Source: Streptomyces sp. NRRL F-5126
GTDB lineage: Bacteria > Actinomycetota > Actinomycetes > Streptomycetales > Streptomycetaceae
Direction: 5' to 3'
DNA: 64,000 nt
NCBI RefSeq assembly: GCF_000721265.1
Contig: NZ_JOFZ01000012.1
Span: 434,001-498,000 of the forward strand
Under the pieces are notes generated by a model. It ran no database searches. It saw only the letters and a program-made list of their open reading frames with translations, and was not told where the DNA came from. The position numbers and the translations under genes are program-made. Positions 1 through 8,567 of this stretch are shown here, one piece after another; position 1 is the first letter of the stretch; every line of letters starts with the position of its first letter.

Positions 1-468
1 CAGCAGGTCCGTGTCGGGTATCTTCGGGTGGCCCTCCGGGTAACACGCCACGCCGATCCGCCCCAGCCGGTGGTCGAACAGCGACAGGGCGTCGAGGACT
101 TGACCTGCCGAGTCGAATTTCCCTGTCGGCTCGTCCGCGTCACCGCCGATGACGTAGAGGCCGTCCACGCCCAACTCGCGCACCCGGGCCACGAACCGGC
201 GCAGCGACTGCTCGTCCGGCACCATCCGCGCGGCCAGGTGCGGCACCACCCGGTATCCGTCCGCTACCGCCGACTCGACATGCTCAAGCGTCCGCTCCAG
301 CCCGAACTTCGGCGAACAGGTGATCGTCACCGTCGAACCCGTCGGCGCCGCTTTGAGCTTCTCGGCGGCCCCTTTGAGTGGAATCACCTCCAGCGACGCC
401 GCAGCGATCAGGTCGGCCGGTTGCCGAAGCCCCGGACGGCTGACGCTCTCACACTCATCCAGCGTCAT
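1..468 (-). CDS. Methylenetetrahydrofolate reductase-like protein, 3' end outside window
   Basis: The first 156 codons are visible; the gene runs off the left edge. MTHFR enzymes are flavoproteins that interconvert methylene- and methyl-tetrahydrofolate. Supporting features are the beta-1 segment LEVIPLKG near residue 30, in the place of the catalytic Glu of MetF, and YVIGGDADEPTG near residue 115, in the place of the folate-contacting Asp. A CSPKFGLERTLEHV segment also fits the barrel. The start is ATG at 468, preceded by GTGAAGGG. The gene is divergent from a LigM-like demethylase gene. In Sphingobium ligM and metF are partners in aromatic O-demethylation, so this copy probably serves methyl-folate turnover for that pathway rather than methionine synthesis (inference). 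The C-terminal part cannot be checked. Confidence 0.8.
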   Translation of the reverse strand, partial: MTLDECESVSRPGLRQPADLIAAASLEVIPLKGAAEKLKAAPTGSTVTITCSPKFGLERTLEHVESAVADGYRVVPHLAARMVPDEQSLRRFVARVRELGVDGLYVIGGDADEPTGKFDSAGQVLDALSLFDHRLGRIGVACYPEGHPKIPDTDLL

Positions 469-695
469 GGTTTTCCCTTCACCTCTGCATTCGTGCGCGC
501 AGCGCTCGGCCACGGGCGTACTCGTGAAACCTTCTCTGGAATACCGCGGGCCATATCGAGGAAACAGGTCGCGGATGTCGAGAGGAAAAGCTAACGTGCG
601 GCGCCGGCCGAGCCGAGCCATCCAGCGAACGCCTGCCGTGCACTATTCGAAGCGAGATCCACGTGGCGAGGTGCCCGGGCGCAGGCGCAGGCCCT

Positions 696-715
696 GGAGC
701 AGGCATGCATGCTCC
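696..715. promoter_or_regulatory. 20-bp imperfect palindrome, candidate operator
   Basis: Outer arms GGAGCA and TGCTCC flank GGCATGCA. Nine of ten symmetrical base pairs match. It lies in the middle of the divergent intergenic region, which suits an operator, but no regulator can be assigned. Confidence 0.35.
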
Positions 716-965
716 GCGGCCGGCCGATCGCGCCTCCGGCAGGCTGCCTCATCGCCGTCGAGATTGCAAGTGATTCTCGATAATTTGAGCACATGGCGTT
801 TTCCCATGCCCCCTGGGTGGCCCACGCCTGGAGAGCGGGACGACGCGCCCCGGCGGACACCTGCGCGTCGTCGCACCTGCTGTGCGAGGCGGCCGCGGCG
901 GTGGGCCGCGGTGAGCGTTCCGCTCGGGGGCTTCGCAAAGCGCACCTGGCCCTTCGCTGCGCGGA

Positions 966-994
966 TTGAGCCGCGCGATGCGCCGGCCTAGCGT
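966..994 (+). promoter_or_regulatory. Candidate sigma-70-type promoter for the LigM-like gene
   Basis: TTGAGC at 966-971 is followed after 17 bp by TAGCGT at 989-994, which fits the HrdB-type -35 and -10 pattern. The start codon is at 1044, giving a leader of about 40 nt. The same TAGCGT hexamer recurs at 3679-3684 upstream of the paralogue at 3744. Confidence 0.4.
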
Positions 995-1043
995 CACCGG
1001 AGTCCAGAGGACCAGCCCTCAGCAACTCGAGAAAGGCCCGGAG

Positions 1044-2459
1044 ATGAGCACGAGCGCAGGCATGTCACTCCAGGACCTGTTGGACTCCACAGCAGATCCG
1101 GTCGACTACTTCTCCAATGACACGCTCGGTCCGAACATCCGTACCCGCGGCGACCTCATCCCGATTCCGGCGGAGTTCTCGAACTGGCGGGACGAGCAGT
1201 TGGCCTGGCGCGAGTCGGCGATCCTTTTCGATCAGTCGCACCACATGCCCGAGCTGTTCCTGCGCGGGCCCGACGCGCTGAAGCTGCTGAACCGGATCGG
1301 CGTCAACAGCCTCGCCAACCTCGGGCCGGGGATCGCCAAGCAGTTCATCGGCTGCAACTCGCAGGGGCAGGTCATCGGCGACTGCATCCTGTACGCGCAT
1401 GCCGACGGCACCTACGAACTCGTGAGCAGCATGCCACTGCTGAACTGGATCGAGTACCAGGCGACCACCGGGCCGTGGGACGTCGAGATCCAGCGGGACA
1501 ACAACACGGCCGAGAACGAATCCGGCACCCGAGCCCGCTTCCGGTTCCAGCTTGACGGGCCGAGAGCCACCGAGATCTTCCAGGCCGTGGCCGAGGAGCC
1601 CCTTCCGCGATCGGGATCGTTCCGCGTGTTCGACGCCCGAGTCAGGGGCGTCGATGTCATGGTGCTGCGCCACGGGATGGCCGGCCGCCATCGCGCCTAC
1701 GAGATTTCGGGTCCGTTCGGACACGGGGCCGCCGTGCGCGGCGCGCTCATCGAAGCAGGAAAGGAACACGGGCTCAGGCTGGGCGGGTTGAAGTCATACT
1801 TCAGCACGAATTACGAGTCCGGCTGGATCGCCGGGCCGCTTCCCGCCGTGTACTCGGCCGAAGACATGCGGGGCTACCGCGAATGGCTGAGCGCGGACGG
1901 CTGGGAGGCGAACTTCCAGTTGGCGGGAAGCTACCGGGGCGATGACATCGAGGACTACTACGTGACTCCCTACGATCTCGGCTACGACCACATCGTAAAG
2001 TTCGACCACGATTTCATCGGGCGGGCCGCTCTGGAGACACTGGCCGAGCACCCTCCCCGCCGAAGGGTCACACTGGTCTGGGACCGCGATGACGTACTGG
2101 CCGTGATCGCGTCCATGCTCGACCGGGAGCAGGAGCTTCCCTGCAAATACTTCGATTTCCCCATCGCGGACTACGGGCTGCTCGCCCAGCGCGACGAGAT
2201 CCGCGTCGGCTCCCGGCTCGTCGGGCTCTCGACGTTCTGCGGCTACACCGCGAACGAGCGCAGAGTCCTCTCGCTCGCGATGATCGAAGCGGCATACGCC
2301 GCCCCGGGCACCGAGGTCACCGTCGTGTGGGGCGAGCCCGACGGAGGATCGCGGAAGCCCCGGGTCGAGCGGCACCGGCAGGCCGAGATCAGGGCGACGG
2401 TGGCACCTGCCCCGTTCGCCTACACCACCCAGTCGACCGGGGCCGCGAATCGCGCCTAG
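1044..2459 (+). CDS. LigM-type tetrahydrofolate-dependent O-demethylase (GcvT fold), paralogue A
   Basis: A 471-residue protein of the same length as Sphingobium LigM and collinear with it. LigM transfers the methyl of an aromatic methoxy group to tetrahydrofolate. Shared blocks include FSNWRDEQ (45-52), LFDQSHHM (61-68), LRHGMAG (208-214) and the ESGWI...PLPAVY block near 258. The LigM catalytic Tyr247 corresponds to Tyr252 here. LigM Arg122, which binds the substrate carboxylate, is replaced by Ser129, so a vanillate-like benzoate may not be the substrate. The start is ATG 1044 after GAGAAAGG; an in-frame ATG at 966 lacks a site and overlaps the predicted promoter. An AraC gene follows. A DMSP or glycine-type aminomethyltransferase role is less likely given the length and the LigM-specific blocks. 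Confidence 0.85.
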   Translation: MSTSAGMSLQDLLDSTADPVDYFSNDTLGPNIRTRGDLIPIPAEFSNWRDEQLAWRESAILFDQSHHMPELFLRGPDALKLLNRIGVNSLANLGPGIAKQFIGCNSQGQVIGDCILYAHADGTYELVSSMPLLNWIEYQATTGPWDVEIQRDNNTAENESGTRARFRFQLDGPRATEIFQAVAEEPLPRSGSFRVFDARVRGVDVMVLRHGMAGRHRAYEISGPFGHGAAVRGALIEAGKEHGLRLGGLKSYFSTNYESGWIAGPLPAVYSAEDMRGYREWLSADGWEANFQLAGSYRGDDIEDYYVTPYDLGYDHIVKFDHDFIGRAALETLAEHPPRRRVTLVWDRDDVLAVIASMLDREQELPCKYFDFPIADYGLLAQRDEIRVGSRLVGLSTFCGYTANERRVLSLAMIEAAYAAPGTEVTVVWGEPDGGSRKPRVERHRQAEIRATVAPAPFAYTTQSTGAANRA

Positions 2460-2534
2460 CCAGGCAATACCGGGGAATGCCCGGCGGCTCCCAGGCCGCC
2501 GTGCCGAGACTGCGCTACCGTGCTGCCGTGGAGC

Positions 2535-2581
2535 CTGTCCGACACACTCCGAGGCCGCCAGGAGCGAGATAGGTCGGACAG
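2535..2581. promoter_or_regulatory. Inverted repeat upstream of the AraC gene
   Basis: CTGTCCGAC at 2535-2543 and GTCGGACAG at 2573-2581 are perfect 9-bp inverted arms 29 bp apart. The second arm ends 37 bp before the AraC start codon. It could be an operator for autoregulation or, less likely, part of a terminator for the preceding demethylase gene. Confidence 0.4.
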
Positions 2582-2618
2582 AGCCGCTCCCCCGCGATGA
2601 TGCGTTGGAGATCCGACC

Positions 2619-3617
2619 ATGACCCGGCACGAGACCGATCCTCTCCTCGACTTCGAACTGTTCCGGACCAGGGACCCCTTGAAGGCGCAGGAGCAGGCGA
2701 TGCTGATCACCTCGCCGCACCGGCTGCAGGTCAGTGGGAGGCTGGCGGACTTCTCGGCGGCCTTCCAATCAGTGCAGGTCAAGCCCGTGACCGTGGGCGT
2801 CGTCCGCTACGGGGCCGAGATCACGATCGACCGCCCGGGCTTCGACGGCAGCGTCTCGGCCTTGGTGCCGATCAGCGGAGCGCTGTCCGTCGAGCAACGT
2901 GGGCGGGAGTACGTCGCCACACCGGGCCGGTCCATGGTGGTGTTCTCGCCCGGCCACGGCGCGATGCGCCTTCGCTGGATACCGCACACCGTGGTGATGG
3001 CACTGAAGGCGGACACGGAGGAGCTCTCGCGAGCGCTGCACTGGATCGCTCCCCAAGCCGGCGAACAACCGTTCAGGGCGACCTCTCCGCTGACGACCGG
3101 CCTGGGACCGAACTCCGTGCTGGGGACGATCCACCATTTCGCGGAGGTGTTCTCGCGGTTCGGCCCGAACCACACCATGCCACTGCCCCTGGCCAGGCAT
3201 CTTCGCGAGCAGGCGCTGAGCACCATCTGGCTGTCGGTGCCCAACAACCACACCGACGTCATCTACAGCACCGATCAGCCAACGAGCGGTTCTCGCGTGC
3301 GGCAGGTGATCGACCTCATCGCCACGGAGTCGCAGGCCGTGTACACCGTTCCGGACCTCGCTCGCGCGGTGAACGTCGGCGTGCGCTCGCTCGAACTGGC
3401 ATTCCGCAGGGAACTCGACGAGACCCCGCTGCACTACCTCCAGCGCGTCCGAATGGAACGCGCCCACGAGGACCTCCGCGACTACGATCCGCCGCGTATC
3501 ACCGTCACCGAGATCGCCCACCGGTGGGGATTCGGCCACCTCGGGCGCTTCGCGGCCCGGTACCGTGCTCGGTTCGGCGAGATGCCCGGGGAGACGCTCG
3601 CCCGCGCCGGGCGCTGA
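2619..3617 (+). CDS. AraC family transcriptional regulator
   Basis: A 332-residue protein with an N-terminal cupin-like ligand-binding half of the kind seen in AraC-binding-like activators and a C-terminal double helix-turn-helix (about 235-330). The second helix-turn-helix carries the pattern ITVTEIAHRWGFGHLGRFAARYRARFGEMP. It reads TVTEIAHRWGFGHLGRF followed by YRARFGEMP, close to the AraC signature. ATG 2619 is preceded by TTGGAG with 8-nt spacing. The gene sits between two LigM-like demethylase genes on the same strand. The natural inference is that it activates them in response to a methoxylated substrate or its product. Confidence 0.88.
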   Translation: MTRHETDPLLDFELFRTRDPLKAQEQAMLITSPHRLQVSGRLADFSAAFQSVQVKPVTVGVVRYGAEITIDRPGFDGSVSALVPISGALSVEQRGREYVATPGRSMVVFSPGHGAMRLRWIPHTVVMALKADTEELSRALHWIAPQAGEQPFRATSPLTTGLGPNSVLGTIHHFAEVFSRFGPNHTMPLPLARHLREQALSTIWLSVPNNHTDVIYSTDQPTSGSRVRQVIDLIATESQAVYTVPDLARAVNVGVRSLELAFRRELDETPLHYLQRVRMERAHEDLRDYDPPRITVTEIAHRWGFGHLGRFAARYRARFGEMPGETLARAGR

Positions 3618-3743
3618 GAATTCGGAAAATGCACAGGCCTACGGGCCGCAACGGATAGTCGCGCCGGTACGCCCTTCGTAGCGTCGTCCTGCACGTCCGG
3701 GCCTTGTCGGCCCCGCCGCGCCACTACGAGGAGGCACCCACCC

Positions 3744-5105
3744 GTGAACCCGACAAGCCTCGAACAGGCTATCCAGCAGGCCGGGGGCAACCCGGCTCTC
3801 ATGCTCCGCCATCTGCCCGGCGGCTCCTACCGCTTTCCGATTCCGCAGGAGGAGTACACGAACTGGCGCGACGAACAGGAGTCGTGGCGCCGCACGGCGA
3901 TCCTGTTCGACCAGTCGTTCCACATGAGCGATGTCTACTTCAAGGGCCCCGACGTCAAGCGGCTGTTCTCCGACGTCGGCGTCAACTCCTTCGCCAAGTT
4001 CGGGAAGGACAAGGCAAAGCAGTTCGTCGCCGTCAACCCGCAGGGTCGGATGATCGCCGACGCGATCGTCTTCGCCTTCGCCGATGACGAGTACTCGCTG
4101 GTCGGGGGGCCGGCAGCGGCGAACTGGGTACAGTACCAGTGCGAGATCGGCGACTACGACGTCACCGTCACCCGCGACGAGGCCTCTCCGTGGAACCCGG
4201 GCGACCGGCTGCTCTTTCGCCTGCAGGTCCAGGGCCCGCACGCGCTTGAGATCGTCAAGGCCGCCGCCGGCGGATCGATCCCGCGGATCAGGTTCTTCAA
4301 CATCGGCGAGTTCGGGATCGCGGGCACGACCGTCCGCGCGCTCAACCACACCATGGTCGGAGTCCCGGGCCAGGAGATGACCGGTCTTGAGATGACCGGG
4401 CCCTGGAAGGACCACGACAAGGTCTACTCCGCACTCGTCGAAGCGGGCAGGCCGTTCGGCATGAGGATCGGTGGCGCACGCTCCTACCCGACCACATCGA
4501 ACGAGTCCGGCTGGATCGGCCTTCCCCTCGCCGCGGTGTACACGGGCGACGACATGAAGGCCTACCGTGAGTGGCTGCCGGCCATGGGCTTCGAGGCGAG
4601 GGCCTCCCTCGCGGGCAGCTTCCACTCCGAGAACGCCGAGGACTACTACGTCACGCCCTACGACCTCGGCTACGGAAGGGTGATCGCGTTCGACCACGAC
4701 TTCATCGGACGGGAGGCCCTGGAGAACATGACCGAGGGGCCGCACCGTCGCAAGGTGTGGCTGGAGTGGCACGACGAGGACGTGGCGCGCGTCATGGCCA
4801 GCAGCCTGTTCGGGGCCTCCGGGAGGGCGAAGCACCTGGGCGTGCCCACCACCCGCTTCGGCGTCATCCACTACGACAAGGTGCTGGCGGGCGACGACGT
4901 CGCCGGCGTCGCCATGGACCCCATGTACACCGTCAACCACGGCCACTTCGTCTCCCTCGGGATGATCGAGGAGGCCATGGCCGTCGACGGCACCGAACTC
5001 ACACTCGTCTGGGGCGACGAGGCATCGATCGGCCACAAGCTCCAGGTCGAGACGCACAAGGAGACCACCGTCCGCGTGCGTGTTCGCACCACGCAACAAA
5101 CCTGA
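3744..5105 (+). CDS. LigM-type tetrahydrofolate-dependent O-demethylase (GcvT fold), paralogue B
   Basis: A 453-residue homologue of LigM and of the protein at 1044-2459. Conserved blocks are YTNWRDEQ (38-45), LFDQSFHM (54-61), the FFN(I/M)xE motif near 184 and ESGWI near 253. Gln57 and His60 of LigM are kept. Catalytic Tyr247 of LigM corresponds to Tyr248. The LigM carboxylate-binding Arg122 is Gly122 here and Tyr31 is Phe31, so the substrate pocket differs. The GTG start at 3744 is preceded by GAGGAGG at 3728-3734 with 9-nt spacing. It is probably a second demethylase with another methoxy substrate, or an allied methyl carrier step (inference). Confidence 0.85.
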   Translation: MNPTSLEQAIQQAGGNPALMLRHLPGGSYRFPIPQEEYTNWRDEQESWRRTAILFDQSFHMSDVYFKGPDVKRLFSDVGVNSFAKFGKDKAKQFVAVNPQGRMIADAIVFAFADDEYSLVGGPAAANWVQYQCEIGDYDVTVTRDEASPWNPGDRLLFRLQVQGPHALEIVKAAAGGSIPRIRFFNIGEFGIAGTTVRALNHTMVGVPGQEMTGLEMTGPWKDHDKVYSALVEAGRPFGMRIGGARSYPTTSNESGWIGLPLAAVYTGDDMKAYREWLPAMGFEARASLAGSFHSENAEDYYVTPYDLGYGRVIAFDHDFIGREALENMTEGPHRRKVWLEWHDEDVARVMASSLFGASGRAKHLGVPTTRFGVIHYDKVLAGDDVAGVAMDPMYTVNHGHFVSLGMIEEAMAVDGTELTLVWGDEASIGHKLQVETHKETTVRVRVRTTQQT

Positions 5106-5159
5106 CGGTGTGAGTGCTCCGGCCGCGGAAGAGGGCCGTCCACGCCCTCGGGCGGGGCC

Positions 5160-5180
5160 GGTCGCCTCCGGGAGGGGACC
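5160..5180. terminator. Hairpin between convergent genes, probable terminator
   Basis: GGTCGCCTCC and GGAGGGGACC form a stem with a single mismatch around a tiny loop. It lies just between the demethylase stop (5105) and the stop of the convergent lipoprotein gene (5185). There is no T run, as is common for actinobacterial terminators. Confidence 0.45.
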
Positions 5181-5184
5181 GCCG

Positions 5185-6162
5185 CTACGAGCCCGTCGCC
5201 GCGATGACGCCCTCCAGGCGGCTGACCACCTGCACCTTGCCCGTTTTCGGGACCTCGGCGACCTGGCTCGACACCCACTCCTTGGTGAGGCTCGACTTCA
5301 CCGTGCCCTTCGTCAGCGGCTTGACGTCCGCCGGGAGGTCGGGGCGGTAGCCGGCCGCCGTGGTCTGGCGCTGGAAGTAGCGCGTCGCGAAGAAGACGAG
5401 CGCGCCGCCGTCCTTCGTCGCCAGCGCCAGCGGCTTGAAGTCGCCGTCCTTCAGGGGCTGGTCGACGTACTGGATCGTGGAGGCGGGCTGCTTGGCCGTC
5501 TTGGCGCGCTGCGCGCGCCACTGGTCCGTGTGCGGGCCGGGGGCGAAGTCGTCGGGGCTGCCGGTCTTGAGGTACTTCGCGTACGCGGAGCTCAGGCGTC
5601 CCGGAGCGACCGCGAGCCCGTCCGCCGTGCCGTCGACCGCGACCGCGTACCCGTCGCCGTCCTTCTTGAACTGCGGTATCGCGTCCTGCGCCATGATCGT
5701 CAGGTACGCGACGCGCCAGGACGCGTCCGGGGCGTCGCGGACGAACGCCAGCACCCACCGGGCATGCGAGCCGCCCGCCCGCTGCCCCTGGGGCGCGGCG
5801 TCGGCGACGAACCAGCGGGGCCAGCCCGCCTTCTCGGGAATCGTGTAGCGCGCGTCGGTCAGCACCAGGTCCTTGTGCTGCTCGTTGCCGCCCGGACTGG
5901 TCACCGACTTCGACTTCAGCCCCGCCTGGTTGATCGCGCCGAGCGCGCCGGAGACCTCGCCCCTGTCGAGGGCCGGATCGTACGCCTTGTCGGCGGCGTT
6001 GTACGCGGCGACGAACCCCTTGAGCGCCTGCGCCGCCTCCCCCCGCTTCACGGCCGGGACGACCGCGAGCTCGCCGTGCACCGTCACGCATCCGCTCGCG
6101 GCCGGCGACAGGACCGCGGTCGTCGCCATCGCGAGCCACGCCGTTCGCATACGCCTTCTCAT
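5185..6162 (-). CDS. Predicted secreted lipoprotein of unknown function
   Basis: A 325-residue protein with an Arg-rich N-terminus, a short hydrophobic core and a lipobox LSPAASGC ending at Cys25, so it should be lipidated and anchored outside the membrane. The remainder is soluble and has no enzyme motif I recognise. Streptomycete genomes encode similar lipoproteins with no assigned role. ATG 6162 is preceded by AGAAGG with suitable spacing. It is convergent with the demethylase gene and reads in the same direction as the ArsR-type regulator upstream. Confidence 0.75.
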   Translation of the reverse strand: MRRRMRTAWLAMATTAVLSPAASGCVTVHGELAVVPAVKRGEAAQALKGFVAAYNAADKAYDPALDRGEVSGALGAINQAGLKSKSVTSPGGNEQHKDLVLTDARYTIPEKAGWPRWFVADAAPQGQRAGGSHARWVLAFVRDAPDASWRVAYLTIMAQDAIPQFKKDGDGYAVAVDGTADGLAVAPGRLSSAYAKYLKTGSPDDFAPGPHTDQWRAQRAKTAKQPASTIQYVDQPLKDGDFKPLALATKDGGALVFFATRYFQRQTTAAGYRPDLPADVKPLTKGTVKSSLTKEWVSSQVAEVPKTGKVQVVSRLEGVIAATGS

Positions 6163-6223
6163 CGGTCGCCTTCTGCTTCCCGGATCCCCGGCCCTCGTGG
6201 AGCCCCCAACCGTCCGCAGCAGC

Positions 6224-7228
6224 CTACCGGCCCGGATCGGTCAGCGTCCGGCCGAGTGCCGTCCGCTCGTACAGCACCTGGTGGCCGTGGCGCCGTGACG
6301 TCAGCAGCCCCGCGTCCCGCAGCACCGACAGGTGCCCGGAGACGGACGAGGGGGCCAAGCCCGTCCGGTGTGCCAACTCGGTGGTGGAGGCCGGGGTGAC
6401 GAGCCCGGCGAACAGCAGGGCGCGGTTCGCGCCGATGAGCCGCACCAGCGCATCCGACGCGTCGGGGCGCGCGGTCCCTCCCCACAACTCGCCGATGCCG
6501 CGGGCCGGGTAGAGGATCGTCGGCTGCCACGGCGGCGCGAAGCCGCTGATCACGTCCGGCCACACGAACACACTGGGCATCAGCAGCACACCGCGCCCGT
6601 CCAGGCGCTGCGTGATGGGGAACCCCGGGAACACGTCCCCCACCCGCAGGGTTCGGGTGCCGGCCGACCACACGACACGGTCGTCGAGGTCGGCGAAGAG
6701 CGCTTCGAGCCCGCCGCTCGCGAGCCGCCGCGACCTGTGCGCGATGTCCGCCTCCAACAGGGCGCGCAGACGGGGCCAGTCGGGGGCGAGCAGGGTGTGC
6801 CAGGCGCGCTCGGTGACGTCCGCGAGCAGGTGTACGGCCGCGGCCGGATCGGCCAGCAACTCCCTGCCGCGGGCGGACTCGAGCGCGCCTGGCGTGCACT
6901 CGAGCGAACGCGCCATCTCCACACGCGCCATGGCGGGGTCCGTCGCCCTCAAGCGCGCGATCTCGTCCTCGAAGGCAGCGACGGGCGCCTCGGGCGGCGG
7001 CCCGAGGAAGTCCGGCGTGTAGCCGCGGCCGCGCGGCATGAACAGCCAGAGGTCGGACAGGTCGAGCCGGGACGCCGCCGCCCGTACGCGCGTGAGCCAG
7101 GCGCGGTGGTAGCGGTGCCGCTCGGGGCGGCGCAGCAGGCGCAGCGCCTCGTGGGTCTGGCACAGCGGCGAGACGGCGAACCGGCAGCGCGTGAGGTCTT
7201 CCGTGCCGAGACGCATGTGCAGGGGCAT
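6224..7228 (-). CDS. ArsR-type winged-helix regulator with long N-terminal domain
   Basis: A 334-residue protein whose last 90 residues form a winged helix: STTELAHRTGLAPSSVSGHLSVL, then LLTSRRHGHQVLYERTALG. The first motif reads TELAHRTGLAPSSVSGHL and the wing reads RRHGHQVLYERT. The N-terminal 230 residues are a helical region typical of a large actinobacterial ArsR-like family with no known ligand. ATG 7228 is preceded by GGGAGGA with 8-nt spacing. An upstream extension lacks support and would overlap the divergent exporter promoter. It is divergent from an MFS exporter gene starting at 7353, so it probably represses that exporter (inference from arrangement). Confidence 0.8.
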   Translation of the reverse strand: MPLHMRLGTEDLTRCRFAVSPLCQTHEALRLLRRPERHRYHRAWLTRVRAAASRLDLSDLWLFMPRGRGYTPDFLGPPPEAPVAAFEDEIARLRATDPAMARVEMARSLECTPGALESARGRELLADPAAAVHLLADVTERAWHTLLAPDWPRLRALLEADIAHRSRRLASGGLEALFADLDDRVVWSAGTRTLRVGDVFPGFPITQRLDGRGVLLMPSVFVWPDVISGFAPPWQPTILYPARGIGELWGGTARPDASDALVRLIGANRALLFAGLVTPASTTELAHRTGLAPSSVSGHLSVLRDAGLLTSRRHGHQVLYERTALGRTLTDPGR

Positions 7229-7352
7229 GGCGTGGGTCCTCCCGGCCGCCGTTCGATTCGGCTCAGGCCGAAACACTAGTGCCCGGCCGACGGCGGCGGC
7301 CACGCTCTCCACCGGCGCCCTGCCACGCCCCGCCGTCCTCCCGGAGGAACCG

Positions 7353-8567
7353 TTGGCCATCGAGCCGGCAACCACCGCACGCCCCGCGAGCGCGTCCGCC
7401 GCGCGCTCCGCGATCGTCGTGGCGGGCCTGATGCTCGCCGCGTTCACCTTCAACTCGACGGAGAACCTGCCGGTCGGCCTGCTCGCCGACGTCTCGCGCG
7501 ACCTGCGCGTGCCGCTCGCCGCCGTCGGCTACCTGGTCACGGGGTACGGGCTGACCGTGGCGGTGTTCTCGCTGCCGCTGGCCCGCGCCACGCGCGCCGT
7601 CCCGCACCGCCACGTGCTGGGCGGGGTGCTCACCGTGCTGGTGGCGGCGAGCCTGGCGTCCGCGCTCGCGGGCTCGTACGGGGTGCTGCTGGCCGCCCGG
7701 CTGGCGACGGCGCTCGCGCAGGCCCTGTTCTGGGCGGTCATGGGCCCCGCCGCGGTGGGTCTCTTCCCACCCTCGCGCAGGGGCCGGGTGATCGGCCTGC
7801 TGTCGGTCGGCGGCTCGCTCGCGACGGCGCTCGGCGTCCCCGCGGGCACGTGGCTCGGCCGCCACGCGGGCTGGCAGGCGCCGTTCGCCGTGCTGACGGT
7901 GCTCGGCGCGACGGCGCTCGTCCTGGTGGCGGCCTGCCTTCCGGTGTCGCGTCCCGGCACCGGCCACGCGGCGTACGGCGCGGCGCCCGACCGGCGTGCG
8001 TTCGCGGTGGTGCTGGCGACCACGGCGCTGTCCGGCACGGGCGCCTATACGGGCTTCACGTACATCGAGACGTTCCTGACGCACGTCAGCGGCTTCTCCG
8101 GGGCGGCCGTGAGCCCGCTGCTGTTCGTGTTCGGCGTCGCCGCCCTCGCGGGCATCGCGGCGGCAGGGCCGCTCCTCGACCGGCTGCCGTGGACCATGCT
8201 GGCCGTGCCGGTGGCGCTGCAGACCGCCGCGATGCTCGGCCTGTGGGCGGCGGGCGGCGTGCGCTGGGTGACGGTGGTGATGCTCGCGCTGCTCGGCCTG
8301 GCGGTCGCGCCGGTGGTGATGGCGGCGCAGGCGCTGGTGCTGCGGGTGGCGCCCGGCCGCACGGAGACGGCGGTCGCGGCGAACTCGGCGGCGTTCAACA
8401 CCGGCGTGGCGCTCGGCGCCCTGACGGGCGGGCTCACGCTGCCGCTGGTGGCGGTGCGCGGCACGTTCCTGGTCGGCGCGCTGGCCACGGCGGTGGCGCT
8501 GGTCCTGCTGTCGCCCGCGGTGCGGGGCACGCCACCGCGGGTCGGGGCGGAGCCCTCAGGCGGTTGA
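7353..8567 (+). CDS. MFS transporter, drug-efflux (AraJ/CmlA) type
   Basis: A 404-residue membrane protein with about 12 predicted transmembrane segments. The first begins at AIVVAGLMLAAFTF and the motif-A region contains FPPSRRGRVIGLLSVG near residue 140. The proposed TTG start at 7353 has GGAGG five bases upstream; upstream in-frame ATGs lack a site and would overlap the divergent regulator. It probably exports a small hydrophobic compound or drug, with expression controlled by the adjacent ArsR-type protein. The substrate is unknown. Confidence 0.82.
   Translation: MAIEPATTARPASASAARSAIVVAGLMLAAFTFNSTENLPVGLLADVSRDLRVPLAAVGYLVTGYGLTVAVFSLPLARATRAVPHRHVLGGVLTVLVAASLASALAGSYGVLLAARLATALAQALFWAVMGPAAVGLFPPSRRGRVIGLLSVGGSLATALGVPAGTWLGRHAGWQAPFAVLTVLGATALVLVAACLPVSRPGTGHAAYGAAPDRRAFAVVLATTALSGTGAYTGFTYIETFLTHVSGFSGAAVSPLLFVFGVAALAGIAAAGPLLDRLPWTMLAVPVALQTAAMLGLWAAGGVRWVTVVMLALLGLAVAPVVMAAQALVLRVAPGRTETAVAANSAAFNTGVALGALTGGLTLPLVAVRGTFLVGALATAVALVLLSPAVRGTPPRVGAEPSGG

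Larger units (their letters stand above)
469..1043. other. Divergent intergenic region, no gene seen
   Basis: This 575-bp stretch separates the reductase gene from the first LigM-like gene. Several overlapping reading frames exist on both strands, but all are Arg/Pro/Ala-rich with no family resemblance and no ribosome site. A relatively AT-rich patch lies around 765-795, a 20-bp imperfect palindrome at 696-715 and a promoter-like element at 966-994. It is probably a regulatory region for the divergent units. Confidence 0.6.

Noticed and set aside
3639..5099. A 486-codon open frame antisense to the second demethylase gene
   Set aside because: Composition follows the complement of the conserved demethylase; there is no start signal or family resemblance.
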